Shown in pieces: positions 1 to 12,095 of a stretch of DNA of 64,000 bases. The position numbers and the translations under genes were made by a program. This DNA is from Warburgia ugandensis (lineage: Eukaryota > Streptophyta > Magnoliopsida > Canellales > Canellaceae): the NCBI GenBank assembly GCA_035236585.1, contig CP141126.1, positions 13,467,001 to 13,531,000 of the forward strand, given 5' to 3'. Position 1 is the first letter of the stretch, and every line of letters begins with the position of its first letter. Below the pieces are notes generated by a model. The model was not told the origin of the DNA, ran no database searches, and was given only the letters and a program-made list of their open reading frames with translations.

Positions 1-725
1 CATCAGAACTTCTACCAAACATTAGACTGAAGGATCACACATTCCAAGCTAGAAAAATCTCAGTGCAGTTAAAGCAATATCAAGTGGGCCTTACAAATGA
101 AGGAATTTGCAGGTTATTCAGTGAGTGACATTAAGACGAAACAGAAGTTTTTTGCTGGAGTTATCTCACAGAAGCATTTAAAGAAGCCTGGCTGAAAACC
201 TCTACCCCTAAAGCATCTTAAGCTTAATTTTGATGGATCAAGTTTGGGAAAACAGGGGCCATCTTGAATTGGCAGAATCCTAAGAGCTTCAAATGGGGAA
301 AAATAAATGGATTTGGCTGCACTGGTGGGAATCAAAGAAGCAATTGAGATGAAATCCATGCAGTTCAAAGATGCTTAAAAGTTGCACAATGCTGGTTAAA
401 CATGATTATCCAGATCGAAGGGAATTCAAGCTCGGTCATCCCTTGGATGACTTGCCCATCATCAGTTTCCTGGTAATTTGGGAGAATCTACATAACATCC
501 ATACGGTTATCCATTGCAATCGATATTCGTTCAATCATGTCCACCAATCAGCCAACCCAGATGTGTGTTTGCAGGCAAGGGAGGGAGTTAATCTACAGGA
601 GGAAAGGATTACTTTCTTCAGCACTCTGTGTACTTTTTGGTTTCCGTTTCTTTTTGTTGTCAGCTACACTGCAATTTAACCACAGGGAAGGCTTTTACCC
701 CCTTAATCAATAAAGTTATGGTGTA
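1..725 (+). mobile_element. L1-type LINE, 3' end (RNase H domain), degenerate
   Basis: The plus strand reads as the C-terminal RNase H domain of a plant L1-type non-LTR retrotransposon: a KLNFDGSS core (bases about 219-242, the Asp being the usual first metal ligand), an ILR segment, then NIHTVIHCNRYSFNHVHQSAN and a typical tail. Stops and frame breaks interrupt it. The 3' tail (about 680-715, the aaggcttttacccccttaatc region) resembles the 3' tail of the longer LINE ending near 60957, so both may be one family. The 5' part lies off the window edge. It sits in an intron of TAF12 in the opposite orientation. A (CA)n run follows at about 727-741. Confidence 0.75.
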
Positions 726-984
726 TATCACACACACACACAAGGAAATCACCACCTCACTAAGGTCTTCCCCATGCTTTAAAAATAATAAACCAAAATA
801 AGTTAACAAGTAAAACATTCAGATGTTAAGTGATTCAGTATAGAATCTCAAAGCCATGTAGAAGCTGACCACGAAAAGATGTTACAAACAGTTTCAAATC
901 TATGAATCAAAATGGACTCAGCAGACTAAAGTGGATCTACTAGCATCTACACTAGCAAAGAATAAGGAATCCACCCAGACTAAC

Positions 985-3900
985 CTGGCTTACTAACTCC
1001 TGAATGCTTCGCTTAGTGAGGATCTGATTGCCATGCTCAGCAACATCTGTACTGCTAGCTGAGTTCAGTGTCCCTGATTGAACCATGCCAGGTTGTGCAT
1101 TTCCCATGGCAAGAGACTTCTGACCAGCTGATCCAGGCATTCGTGAACCCTGTGGTTGATGCGTCAACGGTTGTTGAAGCCTTGAGGCCGGATACTGTTG
1201 ACTATGATTTTCTGGTGTCTGGTGTGAATGTGATGGTGGTTGCTGCTGATGGGTGGATGGCATTTGTTGTTGCTGCGGAGTCATAGGCAAGGGATGCTGA
1301 AGAAGGTGCGATCTTTGCTGCAAGCTTTGGGGCTTCATCTGAGGTCTGAATGAAGAGCCTGATAAAGCTGATGCATGCATTTGTTTTCCTTGGTTTGACA
1401 TCCATGGCTGCGAATGAGATTGTGAAACCTGTGGTGTACCAGGTGACGGAGAATTAGGAGAACCCATTGATGGCACTCTTAACATACCACCAGGAAGCTT
1501 CTGCAGAAAGTAAAGGGAAAAAAAGTGACAAGAAATAAGGAATTTTAGAGCAGACCATGAAGTTTGCTTGAAAATTTATGAGTAGCATTTAATGGAATAA
1601 GTAAAGACATGGAAAAGTAAGTTAAACATCTTTAACACTTACCCATTTCTGCATTACTGTTCACTTGAAAGAGGTGAAGACATTTCTAAGGGAACAGCAA
1701 ATTACAAATAATTTGCCAATAAGTACTGAATAAGATTAGCCTTCACTTCAGCATGGCAAAGGCAGAAAATGAAAACAGACAACATAGTGAAGTTACTTGA
1801 CATGACTAACATGAGCAATAAATCAAAGATCAAGAGATACAAGCAAGTTGGCATAAAACTTAATAAGAAAAGTTCACAAAATTCCATTCCACTACATGTT
1901 CACTGATATAGGACAAGATCCCAGAGGCTTCATATGCTTCAGACAAGTGCAGATTTTCCATAATTAAATAATGCAAATTCTTCTATATCTGCAGGATTAT
2001 GTTAATTCTTTAAATAGTGCCAAATTTCATTCAACAACAAATAATTCAACTAAGTTGTAAGATCAGAAAGGTTTTCTTTTTTTAACTTTGAGATTTCATT
2101 AAGCAAACAGAAAGAATACAAGGCAAGATAGAGGTTATCAAACCTGCTCAAAGAACCACAAACAAAGGGAGCCTGCACTTCCAAAAAGAAAAGCCAACCA
2201 GAGAACAGAACAGAAAAAATGGTAGACTATTGCTCAACAAAAAAATATAATTGAGCACATGTACACATCATGCCTCACAGTCAATTTTCTGATCATCCAT
2301 GAACAGATTTTTGCTTCTTTTTTTCTTTTGTTTTTCTTGTTTGAGAAAAATAAAATTCCAAGGAGGGATAACAGCATGTCCTCTATATCCCCAAAACATC
2401 AGCATTAATGCTGCCATAATTGGACAAGGGTGCAATTGAAAGCTTTAATCTTTCTACAACTCTCACAGTGCTTCGTCTGTCTCATCATTTGCTGATTTTA
2501 GTGTATATTTGAAAGATGAATTATCTACCTATATAAATTTAGTGTCTCCATTATACCTTTTACTAATCTTAATTGCCCAGGAATAGTGTTGGAAGATATG
2601 AATACCCTCCACTAAGATGATGAAAAGTTCTATCTCAAAGACTCTGGAGAGCAAAGAGCAAACTGGACCAGAGCACCAGTTGATTAACTAATACAAATAA
2701 TTTTCTAAATTTCCCCAAATTACTGCTAAGCTGGGTTGCCACTTGAGGATTCCTCTTCATAGAGATGGAGGGGACCATCTTGGATATGCCTTCATTTCTA
2801 CCTTCCCAGTAAAGGCAATTATCTTTGACTTTCTAACAATACCAGCTACAGGGAAACCCCAAAGGTTTTTGTTTATTGCATTCTCTGCTAACAGTTCACC
2901 AGATTATAATATTTTGGGCATCAAATAATCGTTCTAATAACTTCTAAGTAAAAGACAGAATAAAACTAAGAAAATCTTGATAGGAGAAACCTACTGTTCA
3001 AAAATTTTAATTTAAAAAACTTAAACCCACTCGGTGGTAAAACATGTCAACTAGGTCAACAGCATGCAAACCAATCATTGTTTGATACAATGCAGACATT
3101 CTGGATGCAGACACAAATGTAACAACTTCAAATAATGGAGACGTGAGTATAATAAATAAACGATGAAAATTAAATCTCAGGCAAACTTTTGTATAAAATG
3201 GAATGTCAAAAAATAATGAAATCTCTTTAGAATTTGAAGAGATATTAAAAACTTATAAAGAAACCACAAAAATATAAAGCTTACAACTGACTTGCGTAGA
3301 TAAAGACTGGTTACTTGATGGAGTCTGTGATCTCATTTGTGGCTGACCAGGTCTCTGTTGTTGGTTTAGTGGAACCCCACTTGATCGCACCTGGGAGCTG
3401 GGACCAAGAGAACCCACCATACCTGTGTTCTGAATTCCTTGAACTGGTTGTCTCAACTGAAGATAAAATTATAAATAATGAGAATGTGGGAAAACAATAC
3501 CACCCAGTCATATTGAGTTTTCAATTTTGTAGGATCAGAGTCCTTAGGTTCCACACAAATCAAGTGATGACATTGTATAAAAAAAGAAAAAAACTTGAAA
3601 GTTAGTACCATATTTCAACTCAATTAAGAAAGTAACATAGGAACACACACTTTCTGAACCAAATACAAGACTGCACCATGGAGGAATAAGATGTCCCACA
3701 AAGTAAGAAAGCAGAAAACAGAAATTCCCAACATGTAAAAGGTAATTTGTTCATTCAGAACACAGTGCTAAAGGAAACAAACACTTCCCCATAGACTTTG
3801 ATGACTTGCAACTAACGGCCAAACTCCAAACAGACCGAGATTGGACTCTTAACCAAATCCATCGCATTCATAAAATCTCCCAGCAACCAAAATTACAGAT

Positions 3901-5218
3901 AACAAGTGTTCTAACTGCTACTTGAAATAATCAATGACCCTCAGTTGCTGAACTGTTAGAATCTCCGGTAAAACATTCCTTGCCTCAAGTTGATACCGAA
4001 ACTCCCATTAACAAAACCCCATGTTCAATTCACGATACCGTTGTCTAACCATCAAAATGAGTACTAGAAAAGAAAATTACAGCATTCAAAGAGTTCATAA
4101 ATCTCCCAACCAAAGTGCATTCAGAGTTTACAGAAGAACAATCCTCTCATAGTGAATCTTTATATCTCCACTCACATTCAAAAAGGTCCAAACCCAATTA
4201 GCTCAACACAGAAGCCAACATCCCAGATTCCCAAGACCCGTGAAGCTACGATACAATTAAACAAAACCACAAATTCGAAGACTGAAAATTGCTGTAATTC
4301 CCACAATTTCGAGAAAACCCACACGAGAAATTCCAAGCACTCTACACCCAGTTTCCATTGTTAGCTATAAGAAATTCATATGCTAAACAACAAAAACTCC
4401 AGAACCAACAAATGGTTGAAAATGACTACTCTCCAACAATTCAACAATGACTCACAAAATGTTAAGCCTTGTTTATCCCTTCTTTAGAATGGTACCCATT
4501 CTTGTTGTACCCAAAGCCAGTCATACAAGTGCACATTTGCACATTGATAAACCAACAAAAGGTCCAACAATAAACCAACAACAGAGAAAGATATGAACGA
4601 AGGAAAAAGGAATCACACCTGGGTATTGGGATTAGTCATCTGGGTATTGGACAACCCACCAAATGGCTGATTGAAGGAAGAAGGACCAAAAGTGGAGAAG
4701 GACCCAGGCTGCTGCGTTGGCCTAGCGGCTTGGTGAGCTGGGACTCCAAGAGCAACCCCACCTCTCTGGATAGGATTAGATGAAGTTGCAGATGATGAGG
4801 AAGAAGAAGGAGGAATATGGGGTGAGAAATGCTGGTAAGGGGTTGGCGGCCTGATCCTGTTGAGAGGTGGCTTCTGCTGGGGATGCTGGAAACTGGTTTG
4901 TTGTTGATTTTGCTGATGTATTTGTTGTGCGTTCTGTTGCTGTTGTATTTGCTGCTGCGTTTGTTGCTGGTGATGCTGAAGAGGGATTTGGGATTGTGAG
5001 TTTTGGTTAGGGTTTTGGGAAGGAGAAGAAGTTGGGATTTCCGGGGTTGAAGGGATCGAAGAAGACGGAGGAGGAGCGGGAGTTGCCGTTGACGTTGACG
5101 TTGGTGCCTGTGTGGGTTGTTCAGAAGGCGCTGTTGCTGTCGTACTGCTGCTGGTTTCCATGGATTCTATGGAGGGAAAACAAACTTTGGGCTCTTTCAG
5201 CCTCCACACTCTGCTCAT
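985..5218 (-). CDS. TAF12: Transcription initiation factor TFIID subunit 12 (5' exons; 3' end off window)
   Basis: TAF12 is a histone-fold subunit of TFIID and SAGA that pairs with TAF4 or ADA1. Three exons are visible on the minus strand: 5161 (or 5218)-4619, 3456-3292 and 1500-985; all junctions are GT..AG and phase 0. The N-terminal half is low-complexity, rich in Gln, Pro and Ser, as in plant TAF12. The last visible residues, TKRSIQELVSQ, are the conserved lead-in to the histone fold, which must lie in exons left of base 1. I prefer the Met at 5161 (METSSS) because it begins the low-complexity region typical of the family; the in-frame Met at 5218 adds 19 residues of unlike composition. 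From 5218 the three exons give 427 codons. An L1 LINE remnant occupies the next intron. The TKRSIQELV motif and composition make the identity fairly secure; which plant paralogue it is cannot be told. Confidence 0.82.
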
Positions 5219-5523
5219 ACGCAGCTTTCAGTTTGGGAGCTCGTTTAGCATACCCTTTATCTGTTAATGGCACTCCTCTTTCCTATTACTAGTAAATCCT
5301 CGCGGTGAAGTACTAGAAAATTATGGCAAGATGGCCCAAGTGACTAGAAGTTCTTTCTGTTAATATTAGAATTTATGATCAGGGTGGATCAAGATTAAAG
5401 TTTTGTGGCTGTAAAAGGTCATATGAAAAGTTCATTAATTGAATGACCATTGGTGATCGACGGAGATTCAAAGATTTTGATGAGTTGCCTGTCTAATTTA
5501 GAATGGATAGGTTGGAGATTTGG

Positions 5524-5706
5524 GGAAGGGGAGCCTTGGTGCAACGGTAAAAGTTGTAGTCGTGTGACTTTGAGTCACGGGTTCAAAGTGTGGAAAGAGC
5601 CTCTTGTAAACATACAGGGTAAAGCTGTGTACTAAAGATCTTTGTAGTCTGTCCCTTTCTCAGACCCCACATAGGCAGGAGCTTCGTGCAGCGAGGCTGC
5701 CCTTTT
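5524..5706 (+). mobile_element. Au-type SINE, full length
   Basis: A 183-bp tRNA-derived SINE: pol III box A at the head (agccttggtgcaacggtaa), box B (cgggttcaaagtgtgg), the body with cctcttgtaaa, then the diagnostic tail (gtccctttctcagacccc, gaggctgccctttt). It is flanked by a perfect 15-bp target-site duplication (aggttggagatttgg) at 5509-5523 and 5707-5721, so insertion is fairly recent. It lies between TAF12 and the subtilase gene. Confidence 0.93.
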
Positions 5707-5721
5707 AGGTTGGAGATTTGG

Positions 5722-6006
5722 CAGTGGACTTGACAAGATTGTTGCTTGGTTGTACAAGGGGAGCTAACCTATCTGTTATATTATATGTTCAGCAAATGAT
5801 TCAGCTGATGCCTTGGTTGCGAGGGTGCAAAAGCTAGTTGTAGAGCCTTTGCCCTTACGTGCTCCCTCTATCACATTTCACAAGTTAAAGAAGAATAATA
5901 AGGGTCTTAATTAATTTCAGAGCCAAAAGGGCAAACAAAGCATTGATTTCTCCCTCATATAAAATACAAAAAACACATTGGACTTCTTGTCAATCGGAAG
6001 TATCTC
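5722..6006. other. Intergenic stretch and subtilase 3' flank
   Basis: No coding or repeat signal is recognised here. The part next to 6007 is expected to hold the 3' UTR of the subtilase, which reads leftwards. Confidence 0.4.
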
Positions 6007-9000
6007 CTACACCGAAACCACATTAAGAGCAATTGGGCTTCTAACCATGTGCCTGCCATCACTCCAAGTTATAGCCCCAAAAACAAAGCTTCCATTACTA
6101 GACTTAAGAGGAAGAAAGTTCACTCTGTAAGAAAGCTTCTCTCCTACTTTGCTGAACTCAAGTACATACGGTGAAACTGAAATTTTCACTCCTTCTGGAC
6201 TGTCCACAGAGGCAATGTAGATTGTTCTCCCATTGCCGTAGTAAGTCACTGTTCGATGAATAGAAATGCTTCCACTCATGTTAGCAATGCCAATGGAGGG
6301 ATAGTTCAGGTTGTAGGAGGGAACCATAGGCCTCTTACAAGAAATGGTGTTTCCAGTGAGGTTTCGAAGTTCTGCAGTGGTTGCCCCTGTGCTACAAAGA
6401 AAATCAATGATGTCATTGGAGTCATGATCATAGACCAGTCCCGGGTCCAATGCCGCAATTGGGTCAATGTGACCAGATCCAAAATCAAAGGGTGTCGATG
6501 GCAAGCCATTAGGGTCTCTTGATATCAATGACTTGGTGTTATCTGCTACTTTAGCTGTATCAAGAAAATACACTAGAAAATTGTTAGAAGTATATTTGGA
6601 GAGGGAGAAACACGAACGTATGAGCAAGTTGAATAAGTTTGCACATGTGCATTTAAGTATGAGTGTGCATAAAGGGGCAGCCCAGTGCACCAAGCTCCCA
6701 CGTATGCAGAGTCTGTGGAAAGGGCGGACCACAAGGGTCAAGAGTATGAGTGTGCATATGTAAGTATAAATGTAGTGTAGGAGGTACCCAGTCATTACAA
6801 CATGAGCATTAGGTTAAATAAGTTGTTCTAAGAAGAAAAAGGTTAACCTGTTGTCATTATTGCTGATTTTATAGCTGCTGGGCTCCAATAGGGATGGCAA
6901 GACTTTACAATAGCAGCAATGGCAGAAACATGTGGGCATGCCATGGAGGTGCCTGAAATTATGTTGTAGTCGACAGATCGTCCACCAGCTTCAGTCACAG
7001 CAACTGGAGACCATGCTGCTAATATATTCAATCCTGGGGCTGTTATATCAGGCTGCAATCAGAATTTCAGAATCAAATACCAATGTATTTGTGACCACTC
7101 TGATTCTAATCCCTATGCATGAAAAGTACAGTAGAATGGTAATCATATTTGGGAGATATACAGATTGCAATTTTTTGTTGGTATCTCTAAGACCATTGGC
7201 ATTTGATAGGAACGGAACAATGAATTTTACCTTATTTGGTTTATTTAAACGTAGATCACCCTGACATCAAGTTCTATTAGGATGGGCATACTGCTATTTG
7301 TCATTATTCCTTGACAGAGAATTATGGATACTTTTCAAAATCCAAGAGCTCGGAGAATAGTTGATAATTTATTTCTTTCAATACAAGTGTGGGAAACTTG
7401 AATATCTTCTTTTTTTTTTATTTTTTCTTAAAGTTAGACTCTGATATACTTGAAATGCAAAAGGAAAATGAGAGATGTCACTAAGGAGATAGCTTGGCAT
7501 CATATTTCCATCTCAAATCTCAGCCCAAGTCAATTCAATTTGAAAAGTAATATTTGGTAACACTTCAGTATCTTGTAGGAAATGGACACCTCTCCTAACA
7601 ATGAACAAGAACTGCTTCCTTGGCTGGCAGCATGGGTTAGCCATACCCAGTAACATACTGTGTCACTTTTTTAGTTTGAGAAAAAGTAAAAGAAAATAAT
7701 TAGAAGAAGAAACATACTTTAATAATGTCAGGAGTTATAATATTAGGCCCCGCTGAAGAAAATACAGCCACCTCTGGAGCAGGTCTGGTGTTGAGTGTCG
7801 TCTGCGTCTGCGAGATACTCACAACCGGATGTCTGTTGAAATCACAAGAAAAAAAGTGCAATAGATTTCAATGTTCACCATGGAAAGAGAAAAGAAGAAA
7901 CTAAGAAGAAGGAAAGCACATAGTATTGAAACTTCTAAAAGCTTCTTTTGATTCAATGAGTTTCAAAGCAATAGAATTCATTCTCCTTATTTTTTGAATC
8001 TTACTTCTCAGTTGCTAGATATGCTTGCAGTTTCCTTGCTGCTTGTAGTCCAATTGAGGCACCAGGGATCACATAAGGGAAGGCAAGATCAATGGCGACT
8101 GGATCAACCAGGATTATTCCAACACCACCCCCTTCTTTTACAGCGACGCTTTTTGCTACTCTATTGTCTGCGATGGTCTCCAACGCACAAACAACGATTT
8201 TCCCTTCAATTAACGTAGGATCCAGGGTGTTCTCCTTGCAAAAGCTGAAAGGAAAATACGGTGGAATTAAGTGAGACTCACGAGAGTGCATACTAAAACA
8301 AATGGGGGCAGATATAACATCCACATTTACTATTTTAATTTGGGCTCCTTAGTAGGAGCTGCTTGTATGGCGTTTGCTTGGTTCAATCAGCAGATATTAC
8401 AAAGCAAACTCAATTATGTAACGTACCTTGCATTGAGAGATGGGACGCCAGGAGCTGCTGCAGCGCTCCCATCTATAACGCCAAAGAAACCCTCCATCAG
8501 TGATGGATTTAGTGATTGTCCCTACAATTAGGCATTGTATTATATATTAGATCATAAAAAACATTAAGTTTCTATATTGCAAACTCAATAATTCTGTTTA
8601 AAAGAGTAGTGTTTTTATGCTGTTAATTGGTAATCCAATAATGTACATCCCATGAGACGCCTACTACCATTAAAAGGGGCAGTCCCGGTGCACGAAGCTT
8701 CTGCATATGCAGGGTCGGCGAAAGGGGTGGACCACAAGAGTTTATAATACATAGCCTTAACTTTCATTTTTGTAAGATGCTGTTTACACGTCTTGAACCT
8801 GTAACCTCAAGGTCACACGATGACAACTTTACTGTTGCACCAAGGCTCAGATGCCCACTAACAGATAAGCAGAAAATAAAGAAGTCATCTTACGTTCAAA
8901 ACTTTGGAATTTCCCAAAGTCACACTCGTGACAAATTCTCGATCAATCGAACTAGCTGCAACAGTGAGGATCCAAGGTGCAACATTAGCGGCCGTGCCAG

Positions 9001-11402
9001 GGAGCCCAGCATTCCCGGCCGAGGCAGAGGTGAGAATTCCCTTACTAAATGCATGGAAAGCTCCGATTGAGTTGGCGTCACTAAAGTAGCTAGGTTGAGG
9101 TGGCGCTGGCCCGGCAGAGATGGAGATGATATCGACACCGTCTGAAGTGGCATCATCAAAAGCGGAAAGGAAATCTGCATCACTACAGAGGCCGAACCAG
9201 CAAGCTTTGTAAATTGCAAGTCTGGCACGCGGTGCACCACCCCTTGCTGTTCCAGTGGCTAGTCCTACAAAACTGGCATTGGCCACAATTGACCCAGCCA
9301 CAGTGGAGGCAGTGTGGGTGCCATGACCATCGGCATCTCGTGCCGATCGGAAGAACACGCCCCCGAATTGCTCGAGAGGGCCGTTTTCTGCTTCAAATCC
9401 TTTCGAATAGAAACGAGCACCAATGATTTTCCTACAAAATTTCGAGTTGCTCCAAGCGTCAAAGTAATCCACGAGGTTGAGGTTATATTGTTCAAAAACA
9501 AGATGGATTGAAACCACTTGGAATAAAAGAAATCCGTAGACTGATTCCTAGATAGTGGTTTTATGAAGAACCCCAAAATTCTTCTTCCATGTATGTTCAT
9601 GAATCTCTAATTTCTTAGGCATTTTGAACGACTTTTTTTTGTTTAATTCTTGACTTTCTGAACCATTCATTTTCGACTTCGTAGTGATAGTGAATAGGAT
9701 TGAAGGGGCACTTTGGTGCAACAGTAAAGTTGCCATCATGTGATCTTGAGGTCATGGGTTCAAGGCATGGAAACAACTTCTCACAAAATTGCAAGATAAA
9801 GCTGTGTATTACAAACTCTTGTGCTCTGCTCCTTTCCCAGACCCCGGATGCATGGGAGCTTGGGGCACTGGGGCTGCCCTTTTAGTGACAATGAGTATGA
9901 TTATTAGAAGAAGATGTGCATGGGTATCTAAGAACCAGTCCTGCAGATGAGTTGTTTGGATCATAAAAATCAGGGATCATCATATACTTTATTTTGTGCA
10001 TGTAAGAACTCTCTAAGGGCTAATGCGGCATGCAATTGTGGGACCTTTTTTTATCTCAAAACTCAGTGGTTATCAACAAGGGTGTCTTGGGCATTGTAGA
10101 CTTTACATGTATTTACCTGTTGCAATTGGCCAATGTATAATTCTCTCCTGTAACACATTCTCCTTTAAATCTCTTGGGCACAGGCCCTAAGCCTTCATCT
10201 TTGAAGCTCTCAGACTCCGGCCAAACTCCTGTAAATCACCATGCGACCATATGTAAGTACCAATAATTTAAATTTAAATATAAAATTCGGTGCATCAAAT
10301 TTTAAGCCTTCATCTTTTCCGGTTGTCTGTCTAGGTGTCAAAGTATAAGAGACACCAGATTGGTGTGCAATGTTTTGATACATAGCCCATGGACGAATTC
10401 ATCCACTGATTGAGGGGTCGTAGATGGAATGTAGTTTGGATGCTAGTTATTGTTCTACTTATGAGTTTTTATATAGGCAAAGAGTTTAGAGTTTGTTCTG
10501 TTAAAGGGCAAATCCAGCAATTTAATGTGTACACTCATTTTTTATCATGAAAAATGAAAACTAGTGGTTATAAATCTAGCATTTTACCAGTGTCAATGAC
10601 GCCAACGATGACATCGAATTTGGACTTGGTATTAGATTGGTATTTGTCAACTGAATTGATTCCTAAGAAATCCCAGGAATGAGTCGTATGAAGGGCATTT
10701 GTCTTGCTTTCGAAGACAGAAATCACATCTTTACTCTCTGCAACATTAGCAAGCACCATTTGTTAGATAAATTACTCGAATCATGTCAACAATTACTCTT
10801 CTTTCTATGGTTTTTATAACATGCAGCAACGCATTTTATGAAGCTTACTAGCTAGTTGTCGTGCTTGTTCTGGCGTGAGCATTGCGGAGAAACCTCTGAA
10901 GCTCTTGCTGTAATGGTGGACAGCGGCTTTTTTGGCTTGGTGGGCACTGAAAATTCAAACAGCTGTCACCAATTTAACAAAACTTTTACAGTTTTAATTC
11001 ATTAAAGAAATATATGAATAACCTAATTCCTCGAGTAATCGCTGAATCTTTTGCACAAAGATGCAAAGTCCCAGCAGTTGTCACATATGTCATGGTTGGC
11101 CGAAACGACTGCTTCGGAAGTTGGGTGTGAATGCTCGCCCATGTACACGATGTAGTGCTGCCATAATCCAACACTCTTACATGATTAGTGACAAGATATA
11201 CATTGCAGAGGAGTCCACCAGGTTCATTTCAAAATTTTTAATGAGATAATTAACTGAGTGCATGGTTAATAACTCTAGCAATAGCCGCTAGTTCCACCAA
11301 GAGTAAGATTATCCATGAATTTATATCTACCTTGGTGGTGGTGGCTCCATCAACCAAAGCAATGCTAATGAAGAGAAGACTCAGACCAACTGCTAGCTTC
11401 AT
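6007..11402 (-). CDS. Subtilisin-like serine protease (S8A, plant SBT family)
   Basis: Secreted plant subtilase that would cleave extracellular proteins or peptides. Exons read on minus: 11402-11331 (signal peptide, [19 protein letters not shown]), 11157 to 11057 or 11023 (I9 propeptide, [12 protein letters not shown]), 10946-10849, 10737-10588 (catalytic Asp in VIVGVIDTG), 10228-10117 (GVWPESESF), 9431-8894 (catalytic His in [10 protein letters not shown]; oxyanion Asn in SAGNAG), 8521-8427, 8244-8005 (PA domain), 7832-7718, 7052-6848 (catalytic Ser in GTSMACPH) and 6554-6007 (fibronectin-like C-terminus, stop at 6007). All junctions fit in phase except exon 2 to exon 3. With the strong donor after 11023 the reading meets TAG; the weaker donor after 11057 keeps the frame and gives about 757 residues, normal for the family. 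So it is either functional with an odd propeptide or freshly damaged. The usual FSSRGPN is FSSAGPN here. SINEs lie in three introns. SBT subgroup uncertain. Confidence 0.85.
6672..6742 (-). mobile_element. Au-type SINE, 5'-truncated stub
   Basis: Only the SINE 3' third is present (aaggggcagcccagtgcacc ... aagggcggaccacaagg, read as the reverse complement). A 16-bp duplication (agtatgagtgtgcata) at 6656-6671 and 6743-6758 flanks it exactly, so it inserted as a 71-bp truncated product. It sits in the last intron of the subtilase gene. Confidence 0.9.
8667..8848 (-). mobile_element. Au-type SINE, full length
   Basis: Reverse-oriented SINE with tail (aaaaggggcagtcccggtgc) at the left and box A (gttgcaccaaggctc) at the right. 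An imperfect duplication, agacgcctacta at 8655-8666 and agatgcccacta at 8849-8860, flanks it. It lies in subtilase intron 6 (between 8521 and 8894). Confidence 0.88.
9701..9883 (+). mobile_element. Au-type SINE, full length
   Basis: Plus-strand SINE with box A (ctttggtgcaacagtaaag), box B (atgggttcaaggcatgg) and tail (gggctgccctttt). The imperfect 18-bp duplication agtgatagtgaataggat / agtgacaatgagtatgat at 9683-9700 and 9884-9901 shows an older insertion. It lies in subtilase intron 5 (between 9431 and 10117). Confidence 0.9.
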
Positions 11403-11480
11403 GATTCCAGATGAGACTTGCGCTGATAGAATGTGGGAGGACTTATCAAGGGATGCACAAACTAATACCGCATAGAGGTC

Positions 11481-11487
11481 TTTTATA
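11481..11487 (-). promoter_or_regulatory. Candidate TATA box of the subtilase gene
   Basis: Read on minus, TATAAAA lies about 80 bp upstream of the ATG at 11402, in the expected place for a plant TATA box with a short 5' UTR. This is inference from position and consensus only. Confidence 0.45.
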
Positions 11488-11489
11488 GA

Positions 11490-11857
11490 CAAGCCATTTC
11501 AAGTAGTCGAACTTTGTTATTCAAAAGCCGGCTTGGGATAAACAATAGGAAACGTCGGCTTGGTATAAACAATAGCGACTTGTCATAAAGCCCCTGTGCC
11601 CTTGTTTGAGACTTTAAATATGATTTTACTTGCGTGTTTTCAACTGTTTCTATGTGTAGTTTATAGCCAGCCCTTGTGATTTCTTGCCGGAAGCGATGAT
11701 GAAACTATGAGTCAGATGCTACTGCTGACTTGGTCTTCTTCTTGTCTAAAGCAATGCTCTTGATAGAAACAGTCTCCTGAGAAGACACACAGCAAGTACA
11801 TGGATGCGACCCCCAAACTGCACCAATCTGTGAGGTTGTCTGGGTTCTTGACAAAAC
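11490..11857. other. Upstream flank of the subtilase gene
   Basis: No coding signal. It should contain the promoter of the leftward subtilase. A short local repeat (gccggcttgggataaacaat / gtcggcttggtataaacaat, about 11527-11570) is visible; its function is unknown. Confidence 0.35.
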
Positions 11858-12095
11858 ATTCTTAGATTCTTCCACTAGTTGTTGAATTTATGGGAACACG
11901 GAGTGTCATGAAGATGTAAACATGAAGAAATAATAAGAAACAAAAACAGATTTATATGGTTCCCTCTGAATTATATATTCTTAGATTCTTCCCCTAGTTG
12001 TTGAATTTATGGGCACATGGACTCTTATGAAGACGTAAACGTGTAGAAATAATAAGAAACAAAAACAGATTTATATGGTTTCCTCTGAATTGAAA
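11858..12095 (+). repeat. 119-bp direct tandem duplication
   Basis: Two adjacent units, 11858-11976 and 11977-12095, start attcttagattcttcc and share aaataataagaaacaaaaac and atttatatggtt. They differ at roughly a tenth of sites. The motif 'tttatatggttccctctg' recalls segments inside plant LTRs, but no LTR ends were found. Confidence 0.85.

Noticed and set aside
5545..5600. tRNA gene signals (box A and box B) at the SINE heads
   Set aside because: They recur with the same non-tRNA body and tail and with target-site duplications, and do not fold as complete tRNAs; they are SINE promoters.
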